A DNA stretch of 64,000 nucleotides from Metabacillus sp. KUDC1714 (GCF_014217835.1 NZ_CP055263.1:620001-684000); one strand, 5' to 3'. Numbered from the stretch's first letter, positions 34,589 to 44,073 are shown. Program-made: numbers and translations. Notes: generated by a model from the letters alone, not told the origin.

Positions 34589-35352
34589 CAGGCTTCTTCC
34601 ACTTTTAATTTGATATTGACAAAATTGTAAGCTGGCCATGGTCCGCTATAAGAAAAGTCTACCTTGTCTTCCCATTTGTCATGTAATTTATTGACATGAC
34701 GATCAAACTCTTCTTCCTTGTTCCGATCAATTAAAAATGCGGCATTTAGCAGCATCTTCTCTCCGATCGGATCATTTGCTTTAGCAGCTACAGAGGAATC
34801 CTTTAGAGAATGAAACACTTCCTGTTTTAGTTTATTTTGCAATGATTGAATCATTTTCTGGGCGGCTCCACCCAACTGAATCCTTTCATAATAACTAGCT
34901 GCTTCAGATTTATCACGTACTGTTTCAGCAAGCTTTCCAATCTGTTCATCATCATGAAATTGGGATTCAAGCCACTCCTTTTTTCCCGTTACCTTTAAAC
35001 CAACTTCCATTTTTCCCTTAATTTCAGGAAAGAGCTTTTTAAATTGCGGATATAAGTTTTCCAGCAGGACTTCCACATCCTCTTTAGACTGAAAGACATT
35101 TCCAAAACTAACAGGTATTACTGTGTCATTTTGCTTCATAATCCGAGATAGAACTTTTTGATGCATCATGACATTTTCTTTATTTGGGTGAAAGATTTTC
35201 ATTGGAACTTCAGCTGCAACAATTGCCGCGTCTTGGAACGTAATGAGAAATAATTCACGCTTTTCCCCTTCCAGTTCGATCTCGCCAAACTCGTCATTTT
35301 TTCCTTTTTGGATTCCACAAAAAATATAAATCCCCTTATATTCTTGTTCCAT
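34588..35352 (-). CDS. gvpF: Gas vesicle protein GvpF (GvpL/GvpF family)
   Basis: A 254-residue GvpL/F family protein: it opens GIYIFCGIQKGKNDEFGEIE and closes VDFSYSGPWPAYNFVNI, the diagnostic GPWPAYxF motif shared with gvpL. GGGGGAT precedes the ATG. GvpF is the member reported to contact GvpA during assembly. Confidence 0.93.
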   Translation of the reverse strand: MEQEYKGIYIFCGIQKGKNDEFGEIELEGEKRELFLITFQDAAIVAAEVPMKIFHPNKENVMMHQKVLSRIMKQNDTVIPVSFGNVFQSKEDVEVLLENLYPQFKKLFPEIKGKMEVGLKVTGKKEWLESQFHDDEQIGKLAETVRDKSEAASYYERIQLGGAAQKMIQSLQNKLKQEVFHSLKDSSVAAKANDPIGEKMLLNAAFLIDRNKEEEFDRHVNKLHDKWEDKVDFSYSGPWPAYNFVNIKLKVEEA

Positions 35353-35365
35353 TCTTTATCCCCCT

Positions 35366-36286
35366 TTACTCCTCTTTAACCTGCATATTTCGACATGCTT
35401 TTAAGATGGTTTCTTCTGCTGCTTGAACTGATTTTATTGAATCTACACATTGACTGATTTGATGTCCTAAGATATCTATACATAATCTTTGAAATTCTGG
35501 GTTTTCTCCATTAATCGGAATCTCTGACTCTGCAGCTATATTTGCAATCATAAGAGATGCTCTCAAGCTAGGTCCAGAATTCTCGTTACACTGTGAACGC
35601 AGATCAGATACAAGCGTTGTGATCGCTTTTGCTTCACTCTTTTTCACATTTCCTTTGTTAGCTATAACCTCTGCCTCGCGTTCGATATCCTTGTAATCTA
35701 CAAATATCGTAATTAATCGGTCTAACAAGGCATCCTGAGTTTTGTAAACACCTGCATATTCTTCTGGATTACTTGTAAAGATGACGGCAAAATCAGGATG
35801 AACGCGTACAAATGGTTCTGTTAATTTTGTGCCGTACAATGGTAGAATTCTCTCTTCTAAAATCGATAAAAAGATGTTATTTGTTGTTGGCTGTGACCGT
35901 GTAAACTCATCATAAATGAGTGTATAGCCATTTTTGACTGCTTCTAATAAGCGGCCGTCTTGCCACGTTTCTGTTACACGCTCATCCTTTTTATAGACAG
36001 ATCGAACATAATGATCGACTACTTTTTTACTTGAATAACCGGTAAAGTCACCAATGAGATCTTTGTTGTTTAATTCATGATTTCCATGAATAAGCATGAC
36101 CGGCTTCTTTCTTTTTTTGGCTAAGGCAAGTGCTAAAGAGGTTTTTCCCGCCCCGGATGGCCCTGTAAAATGAATCGGATATCCAGCTTTTACATACCGT
36201 AATGAGCGTGAAAGTAAATCTTTTGTTGTTTCGTCTTGAACGTATGATCGGTAATCCTTTTTGAGATTCTCAATTAATACCGTCAT
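35366..36286 (-). CDS. gvpN: Gas vesicle AAA+ ATPase GvpN
   Basis: A 306-residue MoxR-type AAA+ ATPase: Walker A FTGPSGAGKTSLALALAKKR, Walker B YTLIYDEFTRSQ, sensor 1 FAVIFTSNPEEYAG, and arginines in LLDRLITIFVDY. GvpN drives vesicle growth. All motifs are intact. Confidence 0.95.
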   Translation of the reverse strand: MTVLIENLKKDYRSYVQDETTKDLLSRSLRYVKAGYPIHFTGPSGAGKTSLALALAKKRKKPVMLIHGNHELNNKDLIGDFTGYSSKKVVDHYVRSVYKKDERVTETWQDGRLLEAVKNGYTLIYDEFTRSQPTTNNIFLSILEERILPLYGTKLTEPFVRVHPDFAVIFTSNPEEYAGVYKTQDALLDRLITIFVDYKDIEREAEVIANKGNVKKSEAKAITTLVSDLRSQCNENSGPSLRASLMIANIAAESEIPINGENPEFQRLCIDILGHQISQCVDSIKSVQAAEETILKACRNMQVKEE

Positions 36287-36311
36287 TTCTTTCCCTCCTG
36301 CCCCTTTTAGC

Positions 36312-36578
36312 CTATGCCTCTTGATTCATTGCACTTCGATAACGAATGCTTCGCCTTTTAAATGTTGTTACTTCTTTTTCTTGGTTGAGGTATACGTCAT
36401 ATACACCAACCATTTCATCCTTTGCATATTTTTTCATATATTCCTTTTCCTCTATGACTTCAACTGTTAGCTTCCATCCATCTTGTTCACTTACTTCCAC
36501 GGAGGTAATTTTATGAACTGGAGCCACATGTTCATTAAAGAAGTCGGAAACATTCTTCATAATTGTTTTTATTTCCAT
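36312..36578 (-). CDS. gvpR: Gas vesicle protein GvpR (GvpO family)
   Basis: An 88-residue protein: KITSVEVSEQDGWKLTVEVI, EYMKKYAKDEMVGVYDVYLN. This is the GvpO/GvpR fold. ATG 36578 has AGGAGG 6 bases upstream; ATG 36599 lacks a site. Confidence 0.9.
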   Translation of the reverse strand: MEIKTIMKNVSDFFNEHVAPVHKITSVEVSEQDGWKLTVEVIEEKEYMKKYAKDEMVGVYDVYLNQEKEVTTFKRRSIRYRSAMNQEA

Positions 36579-36608
36579 TATGACCTCCTGTACGGACATT
36601 CAGATCAT

Positions 36609-36869
36609 CTAAATACTGAATCGCGATTGTTGCTCATTTTGTCGATCTGGAAGTCCGTTTTCTTCTACTTGATCTGTTAGTAAACCAACAGCCTCTGCAT
36701 ATCGAAGCCATGTATCCACGCTCGCGATAACCACTCTTGCCTCAACGGTTAAAATCTCAATCCCTACGACAGAAACGCGGGCAAATGCGTCAATGACGAT
36801 CCCTTTATCCAATATGCGGTCAATTACCTCTGCAAGACTTGAACTATCAGCTGTTTTTTGAACGGCCAT
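36609..36869 (-). CDS. gvpB: Gas vesicle major structural protein (GvpA/GvpB)
   Basis: An 86-residue shell protein: [56 protein letters not shown], nearly invariant in the family. This monomer forms the ribbed wall. It is the only copy of the main shell gene here and lies between gvpQ and gvpR, the place of gvpB in B. megaterium; no separate gvpA is in the window. Confidence 0.96.
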   Translation of the reverse strand: MAVQKTADSSSLAEVIDRILDKGIVIDAFARVSVVGIEILTVEARVVIASVDTWLRYAEAVGLLTDQVEENGLPDRQNEQQSRFSI

Positions 36870-36894
36870 TTGTCATTCTCCTTTCAAGATTTGC

Positions 36895-37335
36895 TTAAGA
36901 GCTTCGCGTTTTTATATCCTTCATCGATTTCATATGTTTAGCTCTTTTAAGTTCAGTTACATGCTTGATTTGTCTGACTCCTTTTATATCTGTAGCACTC
37001 TTGACGTTTTTACTGTCTTCATTTTCAGAAACGTTCTTTTGAAGTTCCTCTCCTGCATTGACAACGTTTCTGATTTTATCTTTAGCGGTGAGTAACGCAT
37101 CCTGAACTTTTTCTTTCGCCTGTTCTGCCTTATCATGAACCTTTTTAGCATTTTCATTTTTGGTTTCTCTTAATTTATCCGCAGCATGATCAACCTTGTC
37201 ATGAAAAGCCCCAACAACCTTTTCTTTTGCTTTTTCTTTTACGGTTTCCTTTACCTTGTCTTTAATTGGTACAGGTGTATGCTCCCACACTTTTTCCGCG
37301 GCTTTGCTGACGGCTTTTTTTACTGGCTTATCCAT
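36895..37335 (-). CDS. gvpQ: Gas vesicle protein GvpQ
   Basis: A 146-residue, very basic and helical protein of Lys/Ala/Glu-rich repeats (DKVKETVKEKAKEKVVGAFH, KVHDKAEQAKEKVQDALLTA), resembling LEA-type helices. It corresponds to GvpQ by order and composition. The start is ATG 37335 (MDKPVKKAV) after GAAGG. Confidence 0.85.
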   Translation of the reverse strand: MDKPVKKAVSKAAEKVWEHTPVPIKDKVKETVKEKAKEKVVGAFHDKVDHAADKLRETKNENAKKVHDKAEQAKEKVQDALLTAKDKIRNVVNAGEELQKNVSENEDSKNVKSATDIKGVRQIKHVTELKRAKHMKSMKDIKTRSS

Positions 37336-37371
37336 TGTAAGAACCTTCACTTCCTTCTAGCAGCTAGGGAC

Positions 37372-37827
37372 TCACTGTTTTTTTGTTTCGACCAGATTAC
37401 TTAACAGATGTTCAATCCTATCCAGTCGATCATTTAACTGTTTATTTTCTTCTTTGATTTCTTCATACTTTGAATGAGATTCTTCCTCAACTTTTTCAGT
37501 TTCAGTGAATTTCTTTTTGGTTGAGGGACGTAATGTGCCTTCATATTTGTTTATATATCCTGAGGCAACTTTTCTCATACTTGTTAATGCCTGCTCTGTC
37601 AGGATCTCTTGAACAGTCTTTCGAAATTCTTGTCCAACCTCTCTCATGACTTCTGATTGCTGAACAGTTTTTATGACTTTCTTACTCATTTCCGGATTTG
37701 AAAGGTAACCAACTCCTGCTCCGACAACACTACCGAGAATAACCAGATTCATTGACTGGTTTTTATCATTGTTTTCTTTCGTGTACTTCCTTTCTTCAGC
37801 TTGTTTTTCTTGCTCATTTACTTCCAT
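37372..37827 (-). CDS. gvpP: Gas vesicle protein GvpP
   Basis: A 151-residue first gene of the operon. A charged N-terminus is followed by a glycine-zipper (LVILGSVVGAGVGYLSNPEM), an amphipathic helix, and a C-terminal coiled coil (KYEEIKEENKQLNDRLDRIE). Order and composition match GvpP. AGAGGATTG precedes the ATG. Confidence 0.82.
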   Translation of the reverse strand: MEVNEQEKQAEERKYTKENNDKNQSMNLVILGSVVGAGVGYLSNPEMSKKVIKTVQQSEVMREVGQEFRKTVQEILTEQALTSMRKVASGYINKYEGTLRPSTKKKFTETEKVEEESHSKYEEIKEENKQLNDRLDRIEHLLSNLVETKKQ

Positions 37828-37866
37828 ATAATCAATCCTCTTTTTTTCTATTTTTGGCTCTTACCT

Positions 37867-37990
37867 GTTCATTTCAGCTCCATGCGCTTTTTTTGGCGGG
37901 CATTGAGATCCTCCTTGCACTGTAACTTACGGGCTCTCATTGACTCGCTTTTCTAAGGGGCAGTCTCACGCCTTCTCCTCCAATTAACAA
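37867..37990. repeat. Degenerate copy of a Bacillus interspersed repeat
   Basis: tttcagctccatgcgc, ggcgggcattgagatcctcc, and cagtctcacgccttctcctcc follow the same order as the well-preserved element at 61780-61905. Stop codons fill all frames. It separates the gvp promoter candidate from gvpP. Confidence 0.6.
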
Positions 37991-38050
37991 CTAGCCTAAA
38001 CCCTCAATGAACTTGAACTGAGCCAATTTTTATTTGGTTTTAGTAGGACT

Positions 38051-38075
38051 ATACCTTCCATTCATGAAGTTAAAC
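38051..38075 (-). promoter_or_regulatory. Sigma-B-like promoter of the gvp operon
   Basis: On the minus strand: GTTTAA (38075-38070), 13 bases, AGGTAT (38056-38051). The general-stress sigma-B consensus is GTTTAA, 13-15 bases, GGGTAT. It lies about 225 bp upstream of gvpP with no gene between. Confidence 0.6.
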
Positions 38076-38272
38076 CAAGGTATTCGATGCAACACTCAAA
38101 AATTACCATCATTATCCTGTATTATTTCTTAATCTGACAGATTTGAAATATTATAACGAGGCAGGATCCCATACTTCATGATCGTTTGATGGTTTCTTTT
38201 CTTCTAAATGGATATTAATTTACAAAATGATTACAAAATGAAAAAAGCATCTTTGATCAGTATCAAAGACGC

Positions 38273-38431
38273 TTAAATAGGTTCTTGAATTTTTTTCATT
38301 TTTTCTATTAGATCCAATACAGCAATATGATAGAACCTGCTAAATCCTCTCTCTCCAAAATATTCCAAGATAAAATCGTAAATATCACCGTTTATACGTA
38401 TTGCCACATTTTTCTGTTCTACATCAAACAT
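38273..38431 (-). pseudogene. Small protein gene or 5'-damaged remnant
   Basis: 52 codons from ATG: MFDVEQKNVAIRINGDIYDF, ILEYFGERGFSRFYHIAVLD, LIEKMKKIQEPI. The frame stays open to 38510 (TRIVSGNTEILINELEEKID..) but has no start there, and ATG 38431 has no ribosome binding site, so the 5' end is probably damaged. A hairpin (gcatctttga/tcaaagacgc) follows. Not recognised. Confidence 0.4.
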
Positions 38432-38696
38432 GGATTTATCTATTTTTTCTTCTAATTCATTTATTAGAATTTCTGTATTTCCGCTTACAATTCTTGTTTG
38501 CTTTTTTCTTGTGATGACGGTCCTTTTTCATATGGTTATGGTTGTGGGTAAAATATATCATCCTTAGTAATTTAACACTTTTTTTCATTTTTCTACTAAA
38601 CTACCTGTAAACTCATTCGAAATCTCTCTTCCCCTTGAAAAATGCATTTACTCAAACGATCATCTTCTGACTTCTGTACCATGTTTGAAACATAAA

Positions 38697-38752
38697 AAGT
38701 GCAAAGGGCAAAAGATTACAAAAATGTTCGTAACCTTTTTCCTTTGCACATT
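38697..38752 (-). terminator. Terminator of the tri-domain gene
   Basis: Arms gtgcaaagg/cctttgcac with inner pairing, followed by TTTTT on the minus strand, 44 bp after the stop. Confidence 0.8.
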
Positions 38753-38795
38753 ATACTTGATTCGACATTATTCAAGCGGTGACAGTCACGCAAAT

Positions 38796-41700
38796 CTATC
38801 CTGCCTTCTTAACTGCTTGTCTAACTTCTAAATTTCCAGATCGTTTTAATTTATTCCACCCTACTCGTGTCCCTCTCAGGGCAGCTATAAGAGATTTCCA
38901 AGCAACCCACAATAACAAGTAGCGGTAGAAAATCCTTTGCAAGAATAAAGGAATGAGTGGTTTTAGACTTAACTTTTCTAACCGAAACGCGAATAAACAA
39001 ATGAGAAAATCAGCTAGAAGGTAACAAGCATATAATAATAATGATTTTTCTATATTCCCAGAGAATATTCCCAAAACAAATAAAATATCTATAAATGGTG
39101 CGAACAAAGGGAATATAAATTGAAACAGCATCATATTAGGAAGCGCAAGAAAGCCTAGTGATTTATGTTTCATTCCACCGAGAGCCTTTTTATGCTTCCA
39201 AAAACATTGTAAAGTTCCAAAGTGCCATCTATAACGTTGTTTAAGAAAATCTCTACTGTTTTCTGGCGCCTCAGTATATGCATATGCCTGTTCATCAATG
39301 GCAATTTTATAACCCTTGCGCAGTATTCTTAAAGACATGTCTGTATCTTCTGCCAATGTGTCAGCTGTAAAATACCCAACCTCTTCAATCACTTGTTTAC
39401 GCCAGGCTCCGATTGCTCCTGGAACAACCGTCACACAATTAAGCATAGCAAAAGCACGTTTTTCTAAATTAAAACCTGTTACATACTCAACATGCTGCCA
39501 AATCGTTAATAAATTGCGCATGTTTCCAACTTTAATATTTCCAGAAACGGCAGCAAGCTTTTCATCTATGAAATGACCGACAAGCAACGAAATAGCTTCA
39601 GGTGAAACAATGGTATCTGCATCAATGGCGATAATAATATCACCATTTGCCTTTTTAATCCCTTTATTAATCGCTGAGGCTTTTCCTCCGTTTTTCTTAT
39701 GAATAAGATACAACTTTTCATTATTATCAAAATTCTCAGTTACAACCGTTGAGGTTTGATCTTTAGAACCATCATCTACAACAATTACTTCAAAATTTTC
39801 ATAATTGCTTTTTAAAACTGACTCAACTGTCCTACTTATAACCTTCTCTTCATTGTAGGCAGCAATAACGACACTGACAGGTGGTTGAAATGAATGTCCT
39901 ACACTCGACAATTGAGTACGTTTTTTATGCTTAAATCCTAAATAAATAAGGATAGAAAGACGAATAGTGAAAATAAATAACACACTATAAAATAAAATAA
40001 AAATAATGTTGTTAAAAGTTGCTACACTGATCAAGGCAACTTTGATGCCCTGTATCAACGGGTTTTCTACTTTTGTAACAGGAGGCATGATGCGTTCTTT
40101 CGTTGTACCCATCAGTTCACTAACTGTAACAAATTTATACCCTTTACTTTGTAATTTTTCAATGATTTCAGGCAGTGCTTGAACTGTTGCCGTTCTGTCT
40201 CCACCACCATCATGAAGTAAAATGATATCACCTGTAGATGCATGTTTCAGTACAGTATCAACGATTTCATTACTATTGTTTGTTTTCCAATCCTTTGAAT
40301 CAATATCGTAATTCACCGTGATATAGCCCATTTGATTGATATCCTTCATTTGTTGAAATGTGGATTCCCCATAAATATTCTGATTATCCCCATTATCTGT
40401 ATAATGGTATTCTCCAAATGGAGGTCTGTACAATAAGGGCGACCGTTCGGTAATACCTTGAATAATGCGCTCAGTCGTATTTAATTCCAGTTTAAATTGA
40501 GTATTCGATACCTTATTCATATTTGAATGAGAGTACGTATGATTACCTATTTCGTGGCCTTCTTTATATATTTGCTCCACAACATCTGGATTAAGTTTTG
40601 CATGTTTCCCAACTAGAAAGAATGTCGACTTTATTTGATACTCTTTCAAAATTTTCAAGATCTCTTTTGTATATTTAGGATCTGGTCCGTCATCAAATGT
40701 TAAGACAATCTCTTTATCTGATGGCTTACTTAACCGCTCGATCTCAGATGCTCTTGGAATTGAAAGATAGGATTCTCTTGAAATGAACCCAGAATCATCA
40801 AATTCAATGTTGCGCTCCCCCGCTTGCTGGTCTCTTTTCGTTCGTAAAATACTTCCTTCTCCATAACTGTAGGTGATATCACCGTTCTTTACTGCATGTA
40901 ATTGATCAATTTTATTCCCTTTCACCACATCCCATAAGGATGGATCCTCCGTTCCTAATCGCCATAATGCAACTCCTTTAGCTCCACTTGAGATAGCCGT
41001 TTTCCACTGATTGTAGAATGTAACACTGTCTAAAAACCATAGCTCGTGTGATTTATTATTTTCCTTATACTGAATATAAGGATTCTTACTCATATCATCC
41101 CACTGTATCTTTAAGTTTGCTTTTTCGGCCAATCGCATAATCTCTTCAAAGGAAATTGCTTTTCCTCCTTGTTTCTTTTCCCAATCCCAGTCATATCCGT
41201 AATTGCCCAGACTCACAATAAGCTTGTCCTTTGATATCTTTGATAGATTTTCTTTAAACCAAGATGAAGAAGCAATAGGACCTGGATTAATGAAACTCTC
41301 ATCATACAACATTAAAATCATACGATCAGAATATTTTTCAAGATTTTGATAATCAAATGCCTCATTAGCAGGAGGGACATCTATTGTTACTAAAAGTCCA
41401 TCATTATGAAAAGTGCTATAAAGCTCCTTCATGAAGTTTGTTAGCAAGTCTCGATCACTTTTGTTTATATTCTCAAAATCTATATTAATTCCATCATAGC
41501 CATGCTTCTTTATTTGTTCATGTAAATTCTTAATTAGTTCAGACTGTGCTTTTGGCGAATTTAATAGATTATGAATGATTTCTTGACTCCACTGACCATC
41601 AACCGCATTGTTAATCAGAGGAAGTACTTTCGTATTATGCTTTTTCGCTAGTTCCCCTATATCCTTTTGAATATCACTTTTTAACTCTAGTTTCTTATTA

Positions 41701-42146
41701 ACATGAAACCATTGTGGAATAAGAACATCGATCTGATCAATATTACGCATTAAGGAGCGTTTACTATTTACATCCCAGTTCACATAGAAAGCATAAAAAT
41801 CATTGTTATTCATGATATTACTGTTTAGAAACTTTTCATCGGCGGCTGTATGTAAAGATGAGGAATGATCTACATCTCTTTTTTCAGATTGACTAATTGT
41901 TGAATATTCATTTATTTCTTTTGTTTTCCACTTAGGTAAGACGGGATTAAAGTATATACTTAATCCTACTAAGAATGTTACTAATACAGCAAAAATGACC
42001 ATTATCGAAAAAACACTAAGTAATATCCCCCATCTTTTATTTGAACCATTTTCAAAAACAAAATTTCCAGCTTTATCGTCAAGATTTATATTCGTTGTTT
42101 TCGTTTTCCTTCGACTGTAAATAAAATTAGATATCCTTTTATACAT
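38796..42146 (-). CDS. GH18-like / NodB deacetylase / GT2 fusion protein
   Basis: 1116 residues, three enzymes in one membrane protein. A cytoplasmic basic N-terminus and one helix (about 40-68) lead to an outside GH18-type barrel (about 105-430) with YDGINIDFENI, where Asp, Asp and Glu of DxxDxE are present. A NodB deacetylase follows (about 475-690) with LTFDDGPDPKYT, HEIGNHTYSHSNM, RPPFGEY and LLHDGGGDR. After one or two helices comes a processive GT2 synthase (about 760-1000) with SVVIAAYNEE, VVDDGS, DADT, EDTD and QRYRW, and then C-terminal helices. Inferred role: makes, deacetylates and trims a beta-linked amino-sugar polymer, probably for the extracellular matrix. No Pga/Ica partners are adjacent. 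Confidence 0.92.
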   Translation of the reverse strand: MYKRISNFIYSRRKTKTTNINLDDKAGNFVFENGSNKRWGILLSVFSIMVIFAVLVTFLVGLSIYFNPVLPKWKTKEINEYSTISQSEKRDVDHSSSLHTAADEKFLNSNIMNNNDFYAFYVNWDVNSKRSLMRNIDQIDVLIPQWFHVNKKLELKSDIQKDIGELAKKHNTKVLPLINNAVDGQWSQEIIHNLLNSPKAQSELIKNLHEQIKKHGYDGINIDFENINKSDRDLLTNFMKELYSTFHNDGLLVTIDVPPANEAFDYQNLEKYSDRMILMLYDESFINPGPIASSSWFKENLSKISKDKLIVSLGNYGYDWDWEKKQGGKAISFEEIMRLAEKANLKIQWDDMSKNPYIQYKENNKSHELWFLDSVTFYNQWKTAISSGAKGVALWRLGTEDPSLWDVVKGNKIDQLHAVKNGDITYSYGEGSILRTKRDQQAGERNIEFDDSGFISRESYLSIPRASEIERLSKPSDKEIVLTFDDGPDPKYTKEILKILKEYQIKSTFFLVGKHAKLNPDVVEQIYKEGHEIGNHTYSHSNMNKVSNTQFKLELNTTERIIQGITERSPLLYRPPFGEYHYTDNGDNQNIYGESTFQQMKDINQMGYITVNYDIDSKDWKTNNSNEIVDTVLKHASTGDIILLHDGGGDRTATVQALPEIIEKLQSKGYKFVTVSELMGTTKERIMPPVTKVENPLIQGIKVALISVATFNNIIFILFYSVLFIFTIRLSILIYLGFKHKKRTQLSSVGHSFQPPVSVVIAAYNEEKVISRTVESVLKSNYENFEVIVVDDGSKDQTSTVVTENFDNNEKLYLIHKKNGGKASAINKGIKKANGDIIIAIDADTIVSPEAISLLVGHFIDEKLAAVSGNIKVGNMRNLLTIWQHVEYVTGFNLEKRAFAMLNCVTVVPGAIGAWRKQVIEEVGYFTADTLAEDTDMSLRILRKGYKIAIDEQAYAYTEAPENSRDFLKQRYRWHFGTLQCFWKHKKALGGMKHKSLGFLALPNMMLFQFIFPLFAPFIDILFVLGIFSGNIEKSLLLYACYLLADFLICLFAFRLEKLSLKPLIPLFLQRIFYRYLLLWVAWKSLIAALRGTRVGWNKLKRSGNLEVRQAVKKAG

Positions 42147-43002
42147 TTAACCCACCTGCTTTATCTATTTTTATCCAAGACAATAAGGTGAAAAAGTATT
42201 TTTCCACTTTGATACAATATAAAACACTTTTTCGTAATTAGGATAATACTAAAAACATTTCGGATCCCAGCCATCATCTTTCTTGGATAAGAACACTTTG
42301 CCTCCTTGCTTTTCGACAATCTTGCCATTAGCGTAATCAAATATGTAATTAGAGTTAGTTGCTCACGTTTTCACAAAAATGTTACTACTCAACCTCTCTG
42401 TTCATCCTGTCTCCATTACCGTCCAAGGATTAACCTAAGGACCTTATATGAAAGCAAGTTAAAGCATAACAGAAGTATTTTAAGCATCATATATGCTAAT
42501 TTAATGAGTTTTAAAAGATACTTTCAGCTTATAACTTCCTGTAAATCATAAGTTTTCATAGCTATCAGGAACTTTAGCATATGTCTTTTTAATGCGAATT
42601 ACATACTTACTGCATTAATTAGAAATTCCTCTCTCGAAAACAATGATGTTTTTCATATAAAAAAAGACTGTCGAAATTCGACAATCATTTCTTATATGTA
42701 CATTTTCTCATTCACAACGATCATATATTATGTATTACCAATCTAACAACGCTTACTAGTTAAATTCGATACTAGATTATCCACTCTTAAACTGAGAAAC
42801 AACAAGGAATCTAGCAATCTAAACGCTACAAAAGTAACGAAGTGATCCAAAAATTCCCTTTTCCCTCTTAATATACTACCATTTTTTAAAAAGTTCATAA
42901 AAATCTTCAGCCTCTTTGGTAAAATGAGTGTGCATTTGAACCTTGCCAAGAAAAGAAAGACGATACACAAGTTTAACTCAAAATGAAAAAGGGAGACTGA
43001 AC
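42147..43002. other. 855-bp intergenic region
   Basis: It contains a 37-codon remnant (42249-42362), the hairpin tgtcgaaattcgaca (42666-42683), and the leader of the LCP gene. Two ORFs of 75-81 codons here have no ribosome binding site and look accidental. Confidence 0.6.
42249..42362 (-). pseudogene. C-terminal remnant of an unknown protein
   Basis: A start-less frame reads NSNYIFDYANGKIVEKQGGK, VFLSKKDDGWDPKCF, then stop. The composition is protein-like and not shadowed by another gene, so it looks like the tail of a lost gene. Confidence 0.4.
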
Positions 43003-43947
43003 ATGGAAGAAAAAGAGAACCAAGATAAACGAAAGAAAAGCAAGAAACGAACGTTCAACATTGTCATTAGTATCAGTTTATTGCTCATTATCGGTGTAGG
43101 TATATATGGATTTTCAGTTTACAGATCAGTAGCAAATACCTTAAATCGTACTCACGAACCGCTAAAACATGAAGTTTCAAAAAACCGTAATGCAAAGATA
43201 AATTTCAGTAAGCAAGATCCTATTTCCATTTTATTACTGGGTGTGGATGAACGTGACAATGACCGCGGACGTTCAGATTCACTCATTTTATTGACAATAA
43301 ATCCAAAAGATCAATCAGCAAATATGGTTAGCATACCACGTGATACACGTACCGAAATTGCTGGTCAGGAAAAGGAAGACAAAATTAACCACGCTTATTC
43401 ATTTGGTGGAATAGACGCTACTATTGAAACAGTTGAAAATTTCATAGACATTCCAGTTGACTTCTATATTGAAGTCAATATGAAAAGCTTTGAGGGGATT
43501 GTAGACGCGGTAGGGGGCATAACAGTAAACAATACACTTGATTTCACCTATGAAGGTACACACTTTTCGAAGGGGGAGCTACAATTAAACGGTGAAGAAG
43601 CATTAAAATATTCTCGTATGAGAAATGAAGATCCTCGGGGTGACTTTGGACGTCAAGATCGACAACGCCAAACCATTCAGGCCATTATTAACAAAGGTGC
43701 TAGAGTAAAAACTCTTGCGAATTATAGTGATGTATTAGAAGTAATTGGTGAAAATCTAAGAACAAATTTAACATTTAATGACATGAAAGACATTCAGGCT
43801 AACTACAAAGAAGCCCGTCATAATATACAACAAATACAAATTAATGGTAATGGAAAAGAAATCAATGGCGTTTACTACTACATCGTACCTCAATCAGAGC
43901 GCACAGAACTTTCTACCATGTTGAAACAGCATTTAAATGTTAACTAA
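43003..43947 (+). CDS. LytR-CpsA-Psr (LCP) family glycopolymer ligase
   Basis: A 314-residue protein with a short basic cytoplasmic tail and one membrane helix (about residues 20-42). The LCP domain outside has SILLLGVDERDNDRGRSDSL, NMVSIPRDTRTEIAG, KINHAYSFGG and YSRMRNEDPRGDFGRQDRQR, including the conserved Arg/Asp residues that bind polyprenyl pyrophosphate. It attaches wall teichoic acid or related polymers to peptidoglycan. ATG 43003 is chosen for AAAGGGAGA 6-7 bases upstream. Closest in length to B. subtilis TagU/LytR; I do not assign which paralogue. Confidence 0.92.
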   Translation: MEEKENQDKRKKSKKRTFNIVISISLLLIIGVGIYGFSVYRSVANTLNRTHEPLKHEVSKNRNAKINFSKQDPISILLLGVDERDNDRGRSDSLILLTINPKDQSANMVSIPRDTRTEIAGQEKEDKINHAYSFGGIDATIETVENFIDIPVDFYIEVNMKSFEGIVDAVGGITVNNTLDFTYEGTHFSKGELQLNGEEALKYSRMRNEDPRGDFGRQDRQRQTIQAIINKGARVKTLANYSDVLEVIGENLRTNLTFNDMKDIQANYKEARHNIQQIQINGNGKEINGVYYYIVPQSERTELSTMLKQHLNVN

Positions 43948-44007
43948 TGAAAGAATTAATAGGTCAACCTTGAACTGACCCTCAATTATAAGACTAAGAA
44001 AAAACAC

Positions 44008-44073
44008 CTAGGCTACCTGTTCTCCTAACTCAATAGGAGACAGGTAGTTTAATTTAGCCTCAAAAAATTCCCC
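44008..44073 (-). pseudogene. IS3-family transposase C-terminal remnant with hairpin
   Basis: 21 codons on the minus strand: GEFFEAKLNYLSPIELGEQV. The AKLxYLSPxE motif ends IS3-type orfB transposases. The same bases form a strong stem (ctacctgttctccta/taggagacaggtag), now positioned as a terminator-like structure after the LCP gene. Confidence 0.55.

Noticed and set aside
37874..37903. Nine-codon leader peptide with a strong ribosome binding site before gvpP
   Set aside because: It lies inside a degenerate interspersed repeat whose conserved blocks create the apparent ribosome binding site by chance.
42306..42551. 81-codon plus-strand ORF
   Set aside because: It overlaps a protein-like remnant on the other strand, has no ribosome binding site, and its composition is unlike real genes here.
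42743..42970. 75-codon minus-strand ORF
   Set aside because: It occupies the promoter and leader of the LCP gene; no ribosome binding site.
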